Below are positions 1 through 8,332 of a DNA stretch of 64,000 bases, one piece after another. The translations under genes and the position numbers were made by a program. The DNA comes from Chloroflexi bacterium OLB14 (lineage in GTDB: Bacteria; Chloroflexota; Anaerolineae; Anaerolineales; Villigracilaceae): contig LMZR01000053.1 in assembly GCA_001567105.1 (NCBI GenBank), positions 1-64,000 of the forward strand, written 5' to 3'. Numbering within the stretch: the stretch's first letter is position 1; the number at the start of each line of letters is the position of its first letter. A model generated the notes under the pieces. It saw only the letters and a program-made list of their open reading frames with translations, searched no databases and was not told where the DNA came from.

Positions 1-96
1 AAATGATATGGTTGAAAGTCGTTAATTTCTTCTTCCATTGGCAAATCGTACGCTGATTTCCATACTCTTTACTGTAAACATTCATGCAAGACAGCC

Positions 97-199
97 AGCC
101 AACTATGATTTATACAGCCAACGGTGTATAATACCTCAAATAGGGTGATTATACAGTCTGTAGGCTGTATAATTGACTATGTACAGATTATACAGCCAC
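97..199 (-). other. attI-like region of the integron
   Basis: Read on the minus strand, a core-like heptamer GTTGGCT (103 to 97) is preceded by about 95 bp rich in CTGTATAAT / ATTATACAG elements. The same 95 bp recurs at 22723-22816, and the similarity stops exactly at the core, as expected when different cassettes follow one attI. The position upstream of intI, with cassettes running away from it, is the standard integron layout. Any cassettes would lie left of base 97, mostly outside this window. The core departs from GTTRRRY at one base (C for R). The attI identity is inferred. Confidence 0.6.
148..173. promoter_or_regulatory. perfect inverted repeat before intI
   Basis: ATTATACAG (148-156) and CTGTATAAT (165-173) form a perfect 9-bp inverted repeat with an 8-nt spacer. 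The right arm contains TATAAT (168-173), a possible -10 for intI. The repeat could be an operator or an integrase-binding site. Another ATTATACAG lies at 188-196. The copy at 22.7 kb keeps only the right arm (CTGTATAAT). Confidence 0.45.
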
Positions 200-219
200 T
201 TAGATTCAAAGGCAAGAAA

Positions 220-1203
220 ATGACCTATCCACCACCACCTTCTAAAGACAAGAAACTGCTTGACCAACTTGCCGATCAAATTCGCCTAAAACAATACTCC
301 CCACGTACCCAAAAAACTTACATTCATTGGGTGCGAGAATACATCCTTTTTCATCAAAAACGCCATCCTAAAGAAATGGGCGTACCAGAAATCAAACACT
401 TCATTACCTATCTCATCACAAACAGAAAAGTTTCTGCATCAACACAAAATCAAGCATTAAGTGCTGTCTTATTTTTATATCGCCATGTTTTAAGAATAGA
501 TTTAGATGAAACCGACTTGAATTTACTTCGCCCGCAAAAAGGAAAAACAGTTCCAGTTGTATTATCAAAAGAAGAAGCAAAATTAATCATTTCCAAACTG
601 AACGGTGTTTATCAAATCATAGCCCAAATTATGTATGGTAGTGGTTTACGAATTATGGAAGCTATGCGTTTGCGTGTTAAAGATATTGATTTTGCCAACC
701 GCCAAATTATTGTAAGAGATGGCAAAGGAGGTAATGACCGCCCTACTATGTTACCTGAATCAGTTGTCAAGCCATTGCAATTACATTTGCAACAAGTTAA
801 ATTAATTCATGAAAAAGATTTAGCTGAGGGATATGGCACAGTCTACCTGCCGTTTGCACTAGAAAAAAAATACCCAAACGCAAACAAAGAATGGATTTGG
901 CAATATGTTTTCCCCGCCACAACTCGATTTAAAGATATAGAAACTGGAATGATAAGACGACACCACCTCCATGAAACAGCGGTACAAAAAGCTGTAAAAG
1001 AAGCCGTAAAGCTTGCAAAAATAAACAAACGTGTTTCTCCGCACACCTTTAGACATTCCTTTGCAACCCACCTTTTAGAAAATGGTTATGATATTCGTAC
1101 AATTCAAGAACTACTAGGTCACAAAGATGTAAAAACCACTATGATTTATACCCATGTCTTACAGCGTGGCGGACTAGCCGTCAAATCCCCACTTGATAAC
1201 TGA
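220..1203 (+). CDS. intI: integron integrase (IntI-type tyrosine recombinase)
   Basis: A 327-aa site-specific tyrosine recombinase that joins attI and attC sites to insert or excise gene cassettes. The catalytic set is complete: Arg144 (GSGLR), His275 and Arg278 ([11 protein letters not shown]), His301 (LGHKD) and Tyr310 (MIYTHV). The IntI-specific insertion is present at about residues 209-253 ([10 protein letters not shown] to IRRHHLHE) and separates it from XerC/D and phage integrases. The C-terminus (VKSPLDN) also matches IntI proteins. ATG 220 is preferred over an upstream GTG at 124 because AAAGG lies just before it and the family N-terminus fits; 124-219 belongs to the attI-like region. 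The stop codon lies inside a short dispersed repeat (TGATAACTGATTACT). The protein appears intact. Confidence 0.95.
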   Translation: MTYPPPPSKDKKLLDQLADQIRLKQYSPRTQKTYIHWVREYILFHQKRHPKEMGVPEIKHFITYLITNRKVSASTQNQALSAVLFLYRHVLRIDLDETDLNLLRPQKGKTVPVVLSKEEAKLIISKLNGVYQIIAQIMYGSGLRIMEAMRLRVKDIDFANRQIIVRDGKGGNDRPTMLPESVVKPLQLHLQQVKLIHEKDLAEGYGTVYLPFALEKKYPNANKEWIWQYVFPATTRFKDIETGMIRRHHLHETAVQKAVKEAVKLAKINKRVSPHTFRHSFATHLLENGYDIRTIQELLGHKDVKTTMIYTHVLQRGGLAVKSPLDN

Positions 1204-1227
1204 TTACTGTCCACTGACAACTGTTCA

Positions 1228-1626
1228 CTATTCCCTCCCCACTCTACTTCTCATTTTTTTAACTTCACTTCGCATCTTCTTTTCGCTCAATCTTTTTTCT
1301 TTCGATGCTTTTGTAGCTTTTGTTTTCTTACGAACTTTTGGTTTTAGGCTGGCTTTGTGAATCAATTCGTAAAATTTTGCAATTACATCGGTGCGATTTT
1401 GTTCTTGGGTGCGGAAGCGTTTGGAATCTAGAATCAAAACGCCATCAGCAGTGACTCGTTTTCCTGCTAGCAGAATCAAGCGTCTCTTAATGTCAGAGGC
1501 GAGGCTGGGAGAATTGATAATGTCGAAGCGTAGTTGAGTCGCTGTAGCGACTTTATTCACATTTTGCCCACCAGGTCCCGAGGCGCGTATATAGTCCAAT
1601 TGAATTTCTGAATCAAGAGATTTCAT
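1228..1626 (-). CDS. arfB: alternative ribosome-rescue factor ArfB, peptidyl-tRNA hydrolase
   Basis: A 132-aa class I release-factor-like protein that hydrolyses peptidyl-tRNA on stalled ribosomes. The catalytic GGQ is at residues 19-21 within SGPGGQNVNK. The C-terminal third (from about 95) is very Lys/Arg-rich, as expected for the tail that enters the empty mRNA channel. The length matches ArfB/YaeJ and there is no codon-recognition domain. The start at 1626 has no Shine-Dalgarno but has TATAAT (1638-1633) only 6 nt upstream, so the transcript may be leaderless. It is transcribed toward intI and ends 25 bp from it. Confidence 0.93.
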   Translation of the reverse strand: MKSLDSEIQLDYIRASGPGGQNVNKVATATQLRFDIINSPSLASDIKRRLILLAGKRVTADGVLILDSKRFRTQEQNRTDVIAKFYELIHKASLKPKVRKKTKATKASKEKRLSEKKMRSEVKKMRSRVGRE

Positions 1627-1632
1627 TTCCCC

Positions 1633-1638
1633 ATTATA
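1633..1638 (-). promoter_or_regulatory. -10 box 6 nt before arfB start
   Basis: TATAAT on the minus strand followed by GGGGAA and the arfB ATG. Transcription would begin at or beside the start codon. Confidence 0.5.
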
Positions 1639-1640
1639 AA

Positions 1641-1673
1641 AGACTTCGGAAGTCTTTAAGACTTCCGAAGTCT
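1641..1673 (-). terminator. palindromic hairpin after korB
   Basis: Nested inverted repeats AGACTTCGGAAGTCT and AGACTTCCGAAGTCT lie 5 bp beyond the korB stop. On the minus strand a TTTT run follows, so this can act as the korAB terminator. The element resembles other dispersed palindromes in this window. Confidence 0.6.
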
Positions 1674-1678
1674 GGTTG

Positions 1679-2740
1679 CTAGAACATCATTGCATTGACT
1701 GTATCAATCATAGACCGAGCAGGGCGTAAATCAACTTCGGTTAATTTGTTTAGCGGCTCAGCAGTTAAGTTGAAAGTAGCACTAAGGTTTGGCTTTGCTT
1801 TAGAGTTGATATATAACAAGCCAGTGATTAACCAATTATTGCGCTGAGCTTCTTCCATCACCCGCATGGCTTCAAACCGATTAGTAGGATCATAGTGTTT
1901 ATCTACATTTTTCAAAATAACAACCGAGCCATCGTGCAATGCCACTTCACGAATTTCACCTTGTTCCATTTCACGCTCTAACATAATTTCATTGCGCGGT
2001 GGAATATATGAAATTTCATGCAAGGGTTGCTCGTTTTCTCTTCCCCACGCATAAGAATGATAGGCATTCACACCATCGTTGAAAGTAACACATGGACTAA
2101 TAATATCTATAATCGCAATCCCATCGTGAGCAATAGCGGATTTTAATAACTCTTTCACTTGCTTAGGGTTGCCAGCAAAAGAACGCGCCACAAAAGTTGC
2201 GTTAGATACAAGTGCTTCTAAACAAATATCAATTGGCATATATGGGTTTGTCCCCTGATGTTTTAATTGCAACCCTTCTTCTGCCGTAGCAGAAAACTGC
2301 CCCTTAGTAAGTCCATACACACCATTATTTTCAATAATGTAAACCATATTTACATTACGGCGAATAGCATGTTTAAATTGCCCCATCCCAATACTCGCAG
2401 AGTCACCATCACCAGAAACCGAAATACCGCGCATTGTTGTATTTCCAAACAATGCCCCTGTTGCAATCGAAGGCATACGCCCATGCAAACTATTAAACCC
2501 AAACGTACGATTCAAAAAATACGTCGGCGATTTAGATGAACAACCAATACCGCTAAACTTCAAAACTTCTTCTGGCACCACATCCATTTCATATAACGCC
2601 GTAATAATTTGATTCGAAATCGAATTATGCCCACAACCCTGACACAAAGTGCTAGGCGCACCGCGATAATCATTCTTTACCAAGCCAGCCTTATTCACAT
2701 TTGCTGGCGTCCCAGCCATAGGAAGATTTTCCATTGTCAT
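1679..2740 (-). CDS. korB: 2-oxoacid:ferredoxin oxidoreductase, beta subunit
   Basis: A 353-aa thiamine-pyrophosphate subunit of a 2-oxoglutarate/2-oxoacid:ferredoxin oxidoreductase, which oxidatively decarboxylates 2-oxoacids to acyl-CoA and reduces ferredoxin. The TPP/Mg motif GDGD (about 110-113) is followed by ENN (137-139). C33 and C36 (CQGCG) match the conserved N-terminal cysteines of the family. AAGGAG precedes ATG 2740. It lies 44 bp downstream of the alpha subunit on the same strand, so the two form one operon ending at the hairpin at 1641. The substrate is inferred from the two-subunit architecture. Confidence 0.9.
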   Translation of the reverse strand: MTMENLPMAGTPANVNKAGLVKNDYRGAPSTLCQGCGHNSISNQIITALYEMDVVPEEVLKFSGIGCSSKSPTYFLNRTFGFNSLHGRMPSIATGALFGNTTMRGISVSGDGDSASIGMGQFKHAIRRNVNMVYIIENNGVYGLTKGQFSATAEEGLQLKHQGTNPYMPIDICLEALVSNATFVARSFAGNPKQVKELLKSAIAHDGIAIIDIISPCVTFNDGVNAYHSYAWGRENEQPLHEISYIPPRNEIMLEREMEQGEIREVALHDGSVVILKNVDKHYDPTNRFEAMRVMEEAQRNNWLITGLLYINSKAKPNLSATFNLTAEPLNKLTEVDLRPARSMIDTVNAMMF

Positions 2741-2784
2741 AATTTTCTCCTTTACTTAAACTTCACTTATCCTATAAAAGGATA

Positions 2785-4683
2785 TTATTTTTTCTTCTGC
2801 TTAATAGCCGACTTTTTACTCGCCTCTTTTTTAGACGTTCTACTTGGTTTTGCACCTTCGGCTTTTTTCTTGGCTGATGTTTTCTTTCCGCTCGCCGAAT
2901 ACTTAGCCAAAATTCCTTCACGCACCCATTTTGCCGAAGCGGGTAAGCCATCAAAATTTACTGCCGAAGCAAGTTTCATAGCATATTGCGGATAATTTGT
3001 GACTAAAATTTGGTGCATCTGACCATCACGGTTTTGCTCCACTACAATCACTTGCTCATGCTTTTCAATAAATTCACCAACCTCATCCGCAAACGGAATT
3101 GCTCGCAAGCGTAAAAAGTCAGTTTTGATTCCATCTTCTTTTGCTAACAAATGCTGTGCTTCAAGAATTGCATTTTCTGTAGAACCAAAAGCAATAATGC
3201 CAAGAGTTGCTCCTTTTGTTTCTCGTAAGATAGGTGTAGGAACAAAGTTCTTTGCATTTTGATACTTCTTCTTCAAACGCTCCATATTGCGAATGTAAGT
3301 TGCCGAATCTTCGGTGTACTTAGCGTATTCATCATGCCCTGTGCCACGTGTAAAATAAGCACTAGCAGGGTGCTTGTTGCCAGGAATTGTGCGATATGGA
3401 ATACCATCATCATCTTTATCTAAATAACGCCCCCAATTACCTTTTAATTCTTCTAAATCTTTTTCCCATAACACTTTGCCTCTATCCATTGGTGTATCTG
3501 GGTATTGAAATGGTTTGCTCATCCATTGATTCATGCCAATATCTAAATCGCTTAATACAAATACAGGGGTTTGCAAACGTTCAGCAATGTCAAAAGATTT
3601 CCAACCAAATTCAAAACATTCATCTATCGTAGCAGGCAACAGAATCACAGACTGAGTATCACCATGCCCAATGTGATAGGCAAACGTTAAATCTGCTTGT
3701 GAGGTGCGAGTCGGCAAGCCTGTGCTAGGCCCGATGCGTTGAACATCCCAAACCACAACGGGTACTTCAGCATAATAGGCTAAACCTGCAAATTCAGTCA
3801 TCAAAGATAAACCAGGTCCCGAGGTTGAAGTCATAGCACGTAAGCCAGCCCAACCTGCTCCTATAGCCATACCAATAGCAGCCAGTTCATCTTCCGCTTG
3901 AACAACAGCATAAGTTTGCTTGCCGTCTTCGCGCTTGCGAAGTGTAGGTAAATATTGAATGACTGATTCTGCCAGTGACGATGCAGGTGTGATGGGATAC
4001 CAAGCCGCAAATTGAATTCCGCCGAAGATGGAACCAATTGCCGCGGCAGTGTTGCCATCGCTCATGATTAAATCTTTGGTAGCATCCATTGGCTCTAAAT
4101 AAAATGGGTCTTTCTTTTCAAAATTATTCTTTGCATATTCAGCGCCCATTTTGACCATGCTAAAGTTCATGTCAATTGGTTTTTGTTTGCCTTTGAAGTG
4201 AAAACTCAACGCCGTGTGAATCATTTCCAAATCTATGTTAATCATGTGTGCCAATGCACCCACATAAATCATGTTGCCGACCAAATCACGAAAATCATTA
4301 GGAATACTTTGGTCACTGCGCACAAGTGATTTGATTGGTAAAGGATAAACAGCAATATCGGTACGATTAATGCCAAGTTTTATATCATCAGAATAGAAAA
4401 AAGCACCGCCAGCAGAAACAGAGGCTAAGTCTTTAGCAAATGAGTCTGGGTTAATGGCAATGACAATGTTGCTCTCTTCTTGTCTGGCAATGAAGCCATC
4501 TTTATTAACGCGAATGGTGTACCAAGTGGGTAAACCTTGAATATTGGAAGGGAATAAGTTTTTACCTGAAACTGGAATCCCCATTTTGAAAATAGACCTT
4601 AGTATAGTGTTGTTAGCAGTGGAACTACCTGAACCATTTTTTGTGCCAACTGTAATTGAAAAATCGTTGATTATTTTGTTCAT
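2785..4683 (-). CDS. korA: 2-oxoacid:ferredoxin oxidoreductase, fused gamma-alpha subunit
   Basis: A 632-aa subunit in which the gamma domain (about residues 1-190, with the GTKNGSGSS loop) is fused in front of the alpha (pyrimidine-binding) domain with its YPITPASS motif near 230. This fused arrangement is typical of two-subunit Kor/Vor enzymes and pairs with korB just downstream. GAGGAG precedes ATG 4683. The C-terminal ~35 residues are almost only Lys, Ser, Ala and Thr, a low-complexity tail not needed for catalysis in homologs. A frameshift could explain the tail, but the frame stays open to a normal stop. Confidence 0.9.
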   Translation of the reverse strand: MNKIINDFSITVGTKNGSGSSTANNTILRSIFKMGIPVSGKNLFPSNIQGLPTWYTIRVNKDGFIARQEESNIVIAINPDSFAKDLASVSAGGAFFYSDDIKLGINRTDIAVYPLPIKSLVRSDQSIPNDFRDLVGNMIYVGALAHMINIDLEMIHTALSFHFKGKQKPIDMNFSMVKMGAEYAKNNFEKKDPFYLEPMDATKDLIMSDGNTAAAIGSIFGGIQFAAWYPITPASSLAESVIQYLPTLRKREDGKQTYAVVQAEDELAAIGMAIGAGWAGLRAMTSTSGPGLSLMTEFAGLAYYAEVPVVVWDVQRIGPSTGLPTRTSQADLTFAYHIGHGDTQSVILLPATIDECFEFGWKSFDIAERLQTPVFVLSDLDIGMNQWMSKPFQYPDTPMDRGKVLWEKDLEELKGNWGRYLDKDDDGIPYRTIPGNKHPASAYFTRGTGHDEYAKYTEDSATYIRNMERLKKKYQNAKNFVPTPILRETKGATLGIIAFGSTENAILEAQHLLAKEDGIKTDFLRLRAIPFADEVGEFIEKHEQVIVVEQNRDGQMHQILVTNYPQYAMKLASAVNFDGLPASAKWVREGILAKYSASGKKTSAKKKAEGAKPSRTSKKEASKKSAIKQKKK

Positions 4684-4771
4684 TGAACTCCTCTTATTTT
4701 GGAAAACTCCACAATTTTATATTAATTTAGACAACATAAAAAATAGGTAACTTTCGTGCCTAGCTTCAATT

Positions 4772-5146
4772 TTACTCCTCAATTACTCTTACAAACACAT
4801 ATTCTGCTTTTGCACCGCTGGGGTCAGTCAAAATAAATGATTCAGGGAATATAGGCGTTGGGTTGGGGGGTGGTTCTACAATCTCTTCAAAATTATTGCA
4901 AATAGGAAACCCCTTATGAATGTATGCTACCCAACCTTTGTCTATTAAATTAATCCCATCTACAGATTTAGCCTTTAACCATATATCGCCTTTTTTTACT
5001 TCATTACCATCTGCAGGTGCTTCCCATATTTCATCACCCACAATTACTTGCCCACGATTATAAGACGTAATGACCGAAGCAAATACATTATGATCAGTTC
5101 TCATACGCGTGCCGTTATTGATGGGAGTCATTTTGTATTGAGGCAT
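4772..5146 (-). CDS. small SH3-like domain protein of unknown function
   Basis: A 124-aa protein without signal peptide or membrane segment. Residues about 20-95 (VFASVITSYNRGQ, then GDEIWEAP, GDIWLKAK, GWVAYIHKG) have the spacing of a bacterial SH3 (SH3b) fold often tied to cell-wall or secreted hydrolases. AAGGAGAACACC precedes ATG 5146. The upstream neighbour on the same strand is a GH25-type lysozyme, so a shared cell-wall role is possible but not shown. I do not recognise a named family. Confidence 0.7.
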   Translation of the reverse strand: MPQYKMTPINNGTRMRTDHNVFASVITSYNRGQVIVGDEIWEAPADGNEVKKGDIWLKAKSVDGINLIDKGWVAYIHKGFPICNNFEEIVEPPPNPTPIFPESFILTDPSGAKAEYVFVRVIEE

Positions 5147-5164
5147 GGTGTTCTCCTTGAAAAT

Positions 5165-5240
5165 AACTAGCCACAGAAGACACAGAGTTTTTTGAGAAAG
5201 GTATTTATCTTTCCTCTTTCTTCTTTCTTTCCTCTGTGGC
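5165..5240. repeat. AGCCACAGA...CTCTGTGGCT palindromic repeat
   Basis: Terminal inverted arms AGCCACAGAAGACACAGAG (from about 5170) and CCTCTGTGGCT (to about 5240) flank a pyrimidine-rich centre. It fills the gap between two minus-strand genes. It resembles other short intergenic palindromes in this window. Confidence 0.6.
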
Positions 5241-5245
5241 TATAA

Positions 5246-5998
5246 TTAACTTACCTTTCTATATTCAACTTTCACATTCCCAAACGTTGCAATGAAAGTG
5301 GATTGCACTTGTGGCTTTGGATATCTTGTTAAAAAATCAGCTTCACTGCCGTTGAAATAATTCAAATCAATTTCAGCACTTTCTACGCCGAACAAAGCCC
5401 CATCACCATCATCAGTAAATTGCCAATATAGCCAATCATCCCAAATGGGTGGAATCAATGGCGGAGTTGGGTTGTACCATGCAATCCATAATGGGTATTG
5501 ACTGAAATAATTAACCCCCGCCGCAAACTCTTGCCAATAATAATAACCTGTATAAACGCCTAAATTTTTATTAGGCAACAAAAATTTAATTCTTTCCATA
5601 AAATCAAACCAATGCCGCCAACCAGTGAATTGACCTCCGTACCTATCTTCAAAGTCGCACCACATTTCCATTTCGCCCACATCATCTCGTAATACTTCCA
5701 CATATTTTTCGGCTTGGCGTTTGGGGTTTACACGGCTATCATAAAACCAATACGAACCACGAATCAAACCTGCTTGCTTGGCGTTTTTCCATGAAACATC
5801 AAAGACTCTATCTTTATTGATTCCCTGCCCAGCTCGAATCACAGCACCTCGAGTCTGTAAAGTCATCATTTGAAAATTAATCGGTTGAGTTGTTGTGGGG
5901 TCATCTTGCCAGAAAGAAACATCTGGAAATTTGAAATAATCAAGCACAGTTTGCACACGTGATTGGATAATAGGTGTAGGGCGCACTGCGCGATTCAT
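5246..5998 (-). CDS. glycoside hydrolase family 25 (lysozyme-like) protein
   Basis: A 250-aa GH25-type muramidase candidate that would cleave N-acetylmuramyl bonds in peptidoglycan. Visible elements are PDVSFWQ near residue 25 (first catalytic strand), AVIRAGQG, GSYWFYD, the acidic pair in WCDFED near 115, and GVYTGYYYW. No signal peptide is seen, which is unusual for a secreted lysozyme; it may be phage-derived, use another export route, or act intracellularly. The start has no Shine-Dalgarno, but TATAAT (6011-6006) lies 7 nt before it, suggesting a leaderless transcript. Confidence 0.82.
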   Translation of the reverse strand: MNRAVRPTPIIQSRVQTVLDYFKFPDVSFWQDDPTTTQPINFQMMTLQTRGAVIRAGQGINKDRVFDVSWKNAKQAGLIRGSYWFYDSRVNPKRQAEKYVEVLRDDVGEMEMWCDFEDRYGGQFTGWRHWFDFMERIKFLLPNKNLGVYTGYYYWQEFAAGVNYFSQYPLWIAWYNPTPPLIPPIWDDWLYWQFTDDGDGALFGVESAEIDLNYFNGSEADFLTRYPKPQVQSTFIATFGNVKVEYRKVS

Positions 5999-6005
5999 TC
6001 TGCAT

Positions 6006-6011
6006 ATTATA
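6006..6011 (-). promoter_or_regulatory. -10 box 7 nt before the GH25 gene
   Basis: TATAAT on the minus strand, 7 nt from the ATG at 5998, with no ribosome binding site between. This is consistent with leaderless transcription. Confidence 0.45.
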
Positions 6012-6040
6012 AGACTGAATTAAGTATTGTTAAAACTTTT

Positions 6041-6108
6041 TAGCCACGAATTACGCAGATTTTCGCTAATTGTCTTAAAAATCTGCGTAATTCGTGAAAC
6101 TCGTGGCA
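6041..6108. repeat. long inverted repeat, AGCCACGAATTACGCAGATT type
   Basis: The left arm AGCCACGAATTACGCAGATT and the right arm AATCTGCGTAATTCGTG...CTCGTGGCA are nearly complementary around a short centre. It sits between convergently placed or adjacent minus-strand genes and belongs to the common CACGAA...TTCGTG palindrome type. Confidence 0.65.
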
Positions 6109-6122
6109 AATATTTAATTAAA

Positions 6123-6605
6123 TTAATTATTCAATGCACCCTGATTAACCCAATCAATCAAAATTTGAATTTCCTCACTCGAAGGGGCGCTACCACGTTC
6201 AGGCATTTCACCTTGAACAATTAAATCAATAAACAAACTTTCATTAGCATTGCCCGCCACAATCACCGCGCCGTTATCTGAGCCAGCTATCAAACCATCA
6301 TACGTGGTCATATTTAATCCTTCACGAATCCGCTCATCACCATGGCACCTGGTGCAATAGGTTTCAAAGATTGGTAAAACTTGATTAGTAAAACTTACAG
6401 GTGATGCACTTTCTGGGACGGATGTATCAGTTGGAAGTATCGCCTCTGCCGTAGGGACAGTTGTTTCTGTTTCAACAGCAGTAGCTGTCACTGGGGCAGA
6501 TGTATCCGTAGCAGGAACAGGTGTGGGCGAGTCAAGAGGCGTTGCTGTGGCACAGGCAGAAAATAATAGAGCAGTCAATAAGTTGGGAATTAAGAATCTT
6601 TTCAT
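6123..6605 (-). CDS. exported c-type cytochrome lipoprotein
   Basis: About 160 aa. The N-terminus MKRFLIPNLLTALLFSACA is a lipoprotein signal with its lipobox Cys. A Thr/Pro/Val-rich linker of about 60 residues follows, then one heme-c motif CTRCH and a later Met (GEMPERG) able to be the axial ligand. It resembles the planctomycete-type/cytochrome c domain used in extracytoplasmic electron transfer. ATG 6605 is chosen because AAAGGA precedes it and the signal peptide starts there; the longer frame to 6734 adds 43 residues without signal character. Confidence 0.85.
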   Translation of the reverse strand: MKRFLIPNLLTALLFSACATATPLDSPTPVPATDTSAPVTATAVETETTVPTAEAILPTDTSVPESASPVSFTNQVLPIFETYCTRCHGDERIREGLNMTTYDGLIAGSDNGAVIVAGNANESLFIDLIVQGEMPERGSAPSSEEIQILIDWVNQGALNN

Positions 6606-6717
6606 TGGGGTATCCTTTGTCAAATTTAATTCGCCCAACTGTACATTAGAAAGTTGAGAAATTGCTGAAAAAATAATGTGATTTCTTGTATATGTTCTCA
6701 TCTTGTGCAAGGTAAGG

Positions 6718-6723
6718 TATAAT
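6718..6723 (+). promoter_or_regulatory. -10 box for the 6761 gene pair
   Basis: TATAAT 37 nt before ATG 6761. No good -35 is visible at 17-18 nt upstream. Confidence 0.4.
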
Positions 6724-6760
6724 CTACGCGCCATTGGGCAAATTTACTATAAGGCAACGT

Positions 6761-8332
6761 ATGACAAGCGCATTAAACCTCCCCGAAAATTATTGGCAAG
6801 AAATTCAAGTCCACTCAAAAGACGTTGAAAATTTACATACTTTTCTTTTTGAACGCGAAATGCCGTTAACAACACATGATTTGGCATTTGAATTTATTGA
6901 AGCACGTATGCGTGCTGAGCAAGCTCAAAAAGAAAGTGAAAATAATCCTGCGGCAAAAAGATTTTTACCAAAAGAAAAATATGCAGTAGGCGATGATTTG
7001 GTTTTCCCTGCACTTGCTTGGAAACATGGCAAAGTAAAAACAGTGCGTGCAGGTGTTAACCCCGCAGTGCAAAATTTTGATGTTTTGGTTGTGGAAATGG
7101 AAGACCAAACTGAAAGGTTGTTTGCCGCTGGTTTGGAAAATCATCATTTGAACGATGTGCCGATTGCTACATCTGAAAGCAGTGAGATTAACGCCAATGC
7201 TATTTTAAGTGAGCATGGGCAAACTATTGAAAAAGCATTGGAGAACGCGTTAGGCAATGATGATGGTTTAGTAAAAATTGCTGGGCGTTGGTTTCCGCGT
7301 GCTTTGTTGGTAGATGTGAATCAAGGTCAATTAAATTTAGTTGAAGCCGCTTTAGATATGGCAGGTGGTGAACCTTTGCCGACCGAAGCCTTGATGAAAG
7401 ATATTGAACTGCCCGCTAGTGAGAACCCGAAGTTGGCAGAATTTTCTTTGAATTATGCTTTGCAGAATGATGCACGTTTTGATGAAGTTGGTGCGGCAGG
7501 GCAGGTATTATGGTGTTTGCATCGTTTAGAACCAGAATATGTGCGTGATGTTCCACCTCAATTGAGATATATTGAAATTCCACATGACCGTGAAGATATG
7601 ACGGTTAGTATGATGGCGTTGGAATCACAATTAGATGATGAATTGACGCCACATGATGAAGCAGACACTCAGGCAGATCTTTCTTCTGTAACAATTACGT
7701 TAATCTATCCACATTTGCGAGCTGGCACATTGCCTATGTCTGCCCGCACATTAAAATTATTCCCAACGGCGTATGAATCTCCACGTGTTCGTTTCACATT
7801 AGTAGATGGCAAAACCAAACAACAAATCCCTGCTTGGGTTGTACGTGAGCATGGCTATGTTTATGGTTTGCGTGAATGGTATAAGGCGCATCAATTAATC
7901 CCTGGTTCATTGGTGCATGTTAAAAGAAGCAATGTGCCTGGCGAGGTGATAGTAGAAGCTAAAACACAACGCTCCTCTAAAGATTGGGTACGTACGGTCA
8001 TAGTCGGCACAGATGGCGGATTAGTATTTGCTATGTTGAAACAAGCCATCACCGCAGAATTTAATGACCGCATGGTCATTCACGTGCCAGATTTTAAAGC
8101 CTTAGACCCTGCATGGGAAAAGAATCGTCCATTTGATGAATTGGTTGTGCATATCTTACGTGAATTATCCAAATCAAACCCACAGGGACACGTTCATGCT
8201 CAAGAATTATATGCAGGCATCAATTTAGTAAGGCGTGTACCGCCCGCACCATTATTCGTCACACTTGTCACTAACCCAATTTTCAAACATGTTGGCGATT
8301 TACACTTCCGCTTGAACGAGGACGAATTATGA
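6761..8332 (+). CDS. conserved protein of unknown function, first gene of a pair
   Basis: About 523 aa, soluble, with no signal peptide and many acidic residues. ATG 6761 is preferred to the upstream start at 6734 because AAGGCAACG precedes it. Residues about 65-130 (KRFLPKEKYAVGDDLVFPAL...GKVKTVRAG) look like a small beta-barrel module, and the C-terminal region (HVHAQELYAGINLVRRVPPAPL) looks like a helical effector-type domain. The stop overlaps the start of the next gene (ATGA), so the two are translationally coupled. I do not recognise the family; DNA or RNA binding is only a guess. Confidence 0.8.
   Translation: MTSALNLPENYWQEIQVHSKDVENLHTFLFEREMPLTTHDLAFEFIEARMRAEQAQKESENNPAAKRFLPKEKYAVGDDLVFPALAWKHGKVKTVRAGVNPAVQNFDVLVVEMEDQTERLFAAGLENHHLNDVPIATSESSEINANAILSEHGQTIEKALENALGNDDGLVKIAGRWFPRALLVDVNQGQLNLVEAALDMAGGEPLPTEALMKDIELPASENPKLAEFSLNYALQNDARFDEVGAAGQVLWCLHRLEPEYVRDVPPQLRYIEIPHDREDMTVSMMALESQLDDELTPHDEADTQADLSSVTITLIYPHLRAGTLPMSARTLKLFPTAYESPRVRFTLVDGKTKQQIPAWVVREHGYVYGLREWYKAHQLIPGSLVHVKRSNVPGEVIVEAKTQRSSKDWVRTVIVGTDGGLVFAMLKQAITAEFNDRMVIHVPDFKALDPAWEKNRPFDELVVHILRELSKSNPQGHVHAQELYAGINLVRRVPPAPLFVTLVTNPIFKHVGDLHFRLNEDEL

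Noticed and set aside
148..186. LexA box controlling intI
   Set aside because: No CTGT-N8-ACAG was found in this order, and no Chloroflexota-type GAAC-N4-GTTC either.
220..1203. Phage or XerC/D-type integrase
   Set aside because: The IntI-specific insertion and C-terminus are present, and attI-like DNA lies upstream.
6633..6639. Another attC core (GCCCAAC) upstream of the cytochrome gene
   Set aside because: No partner GTTRRRY or hairpin was found within 150 bp.
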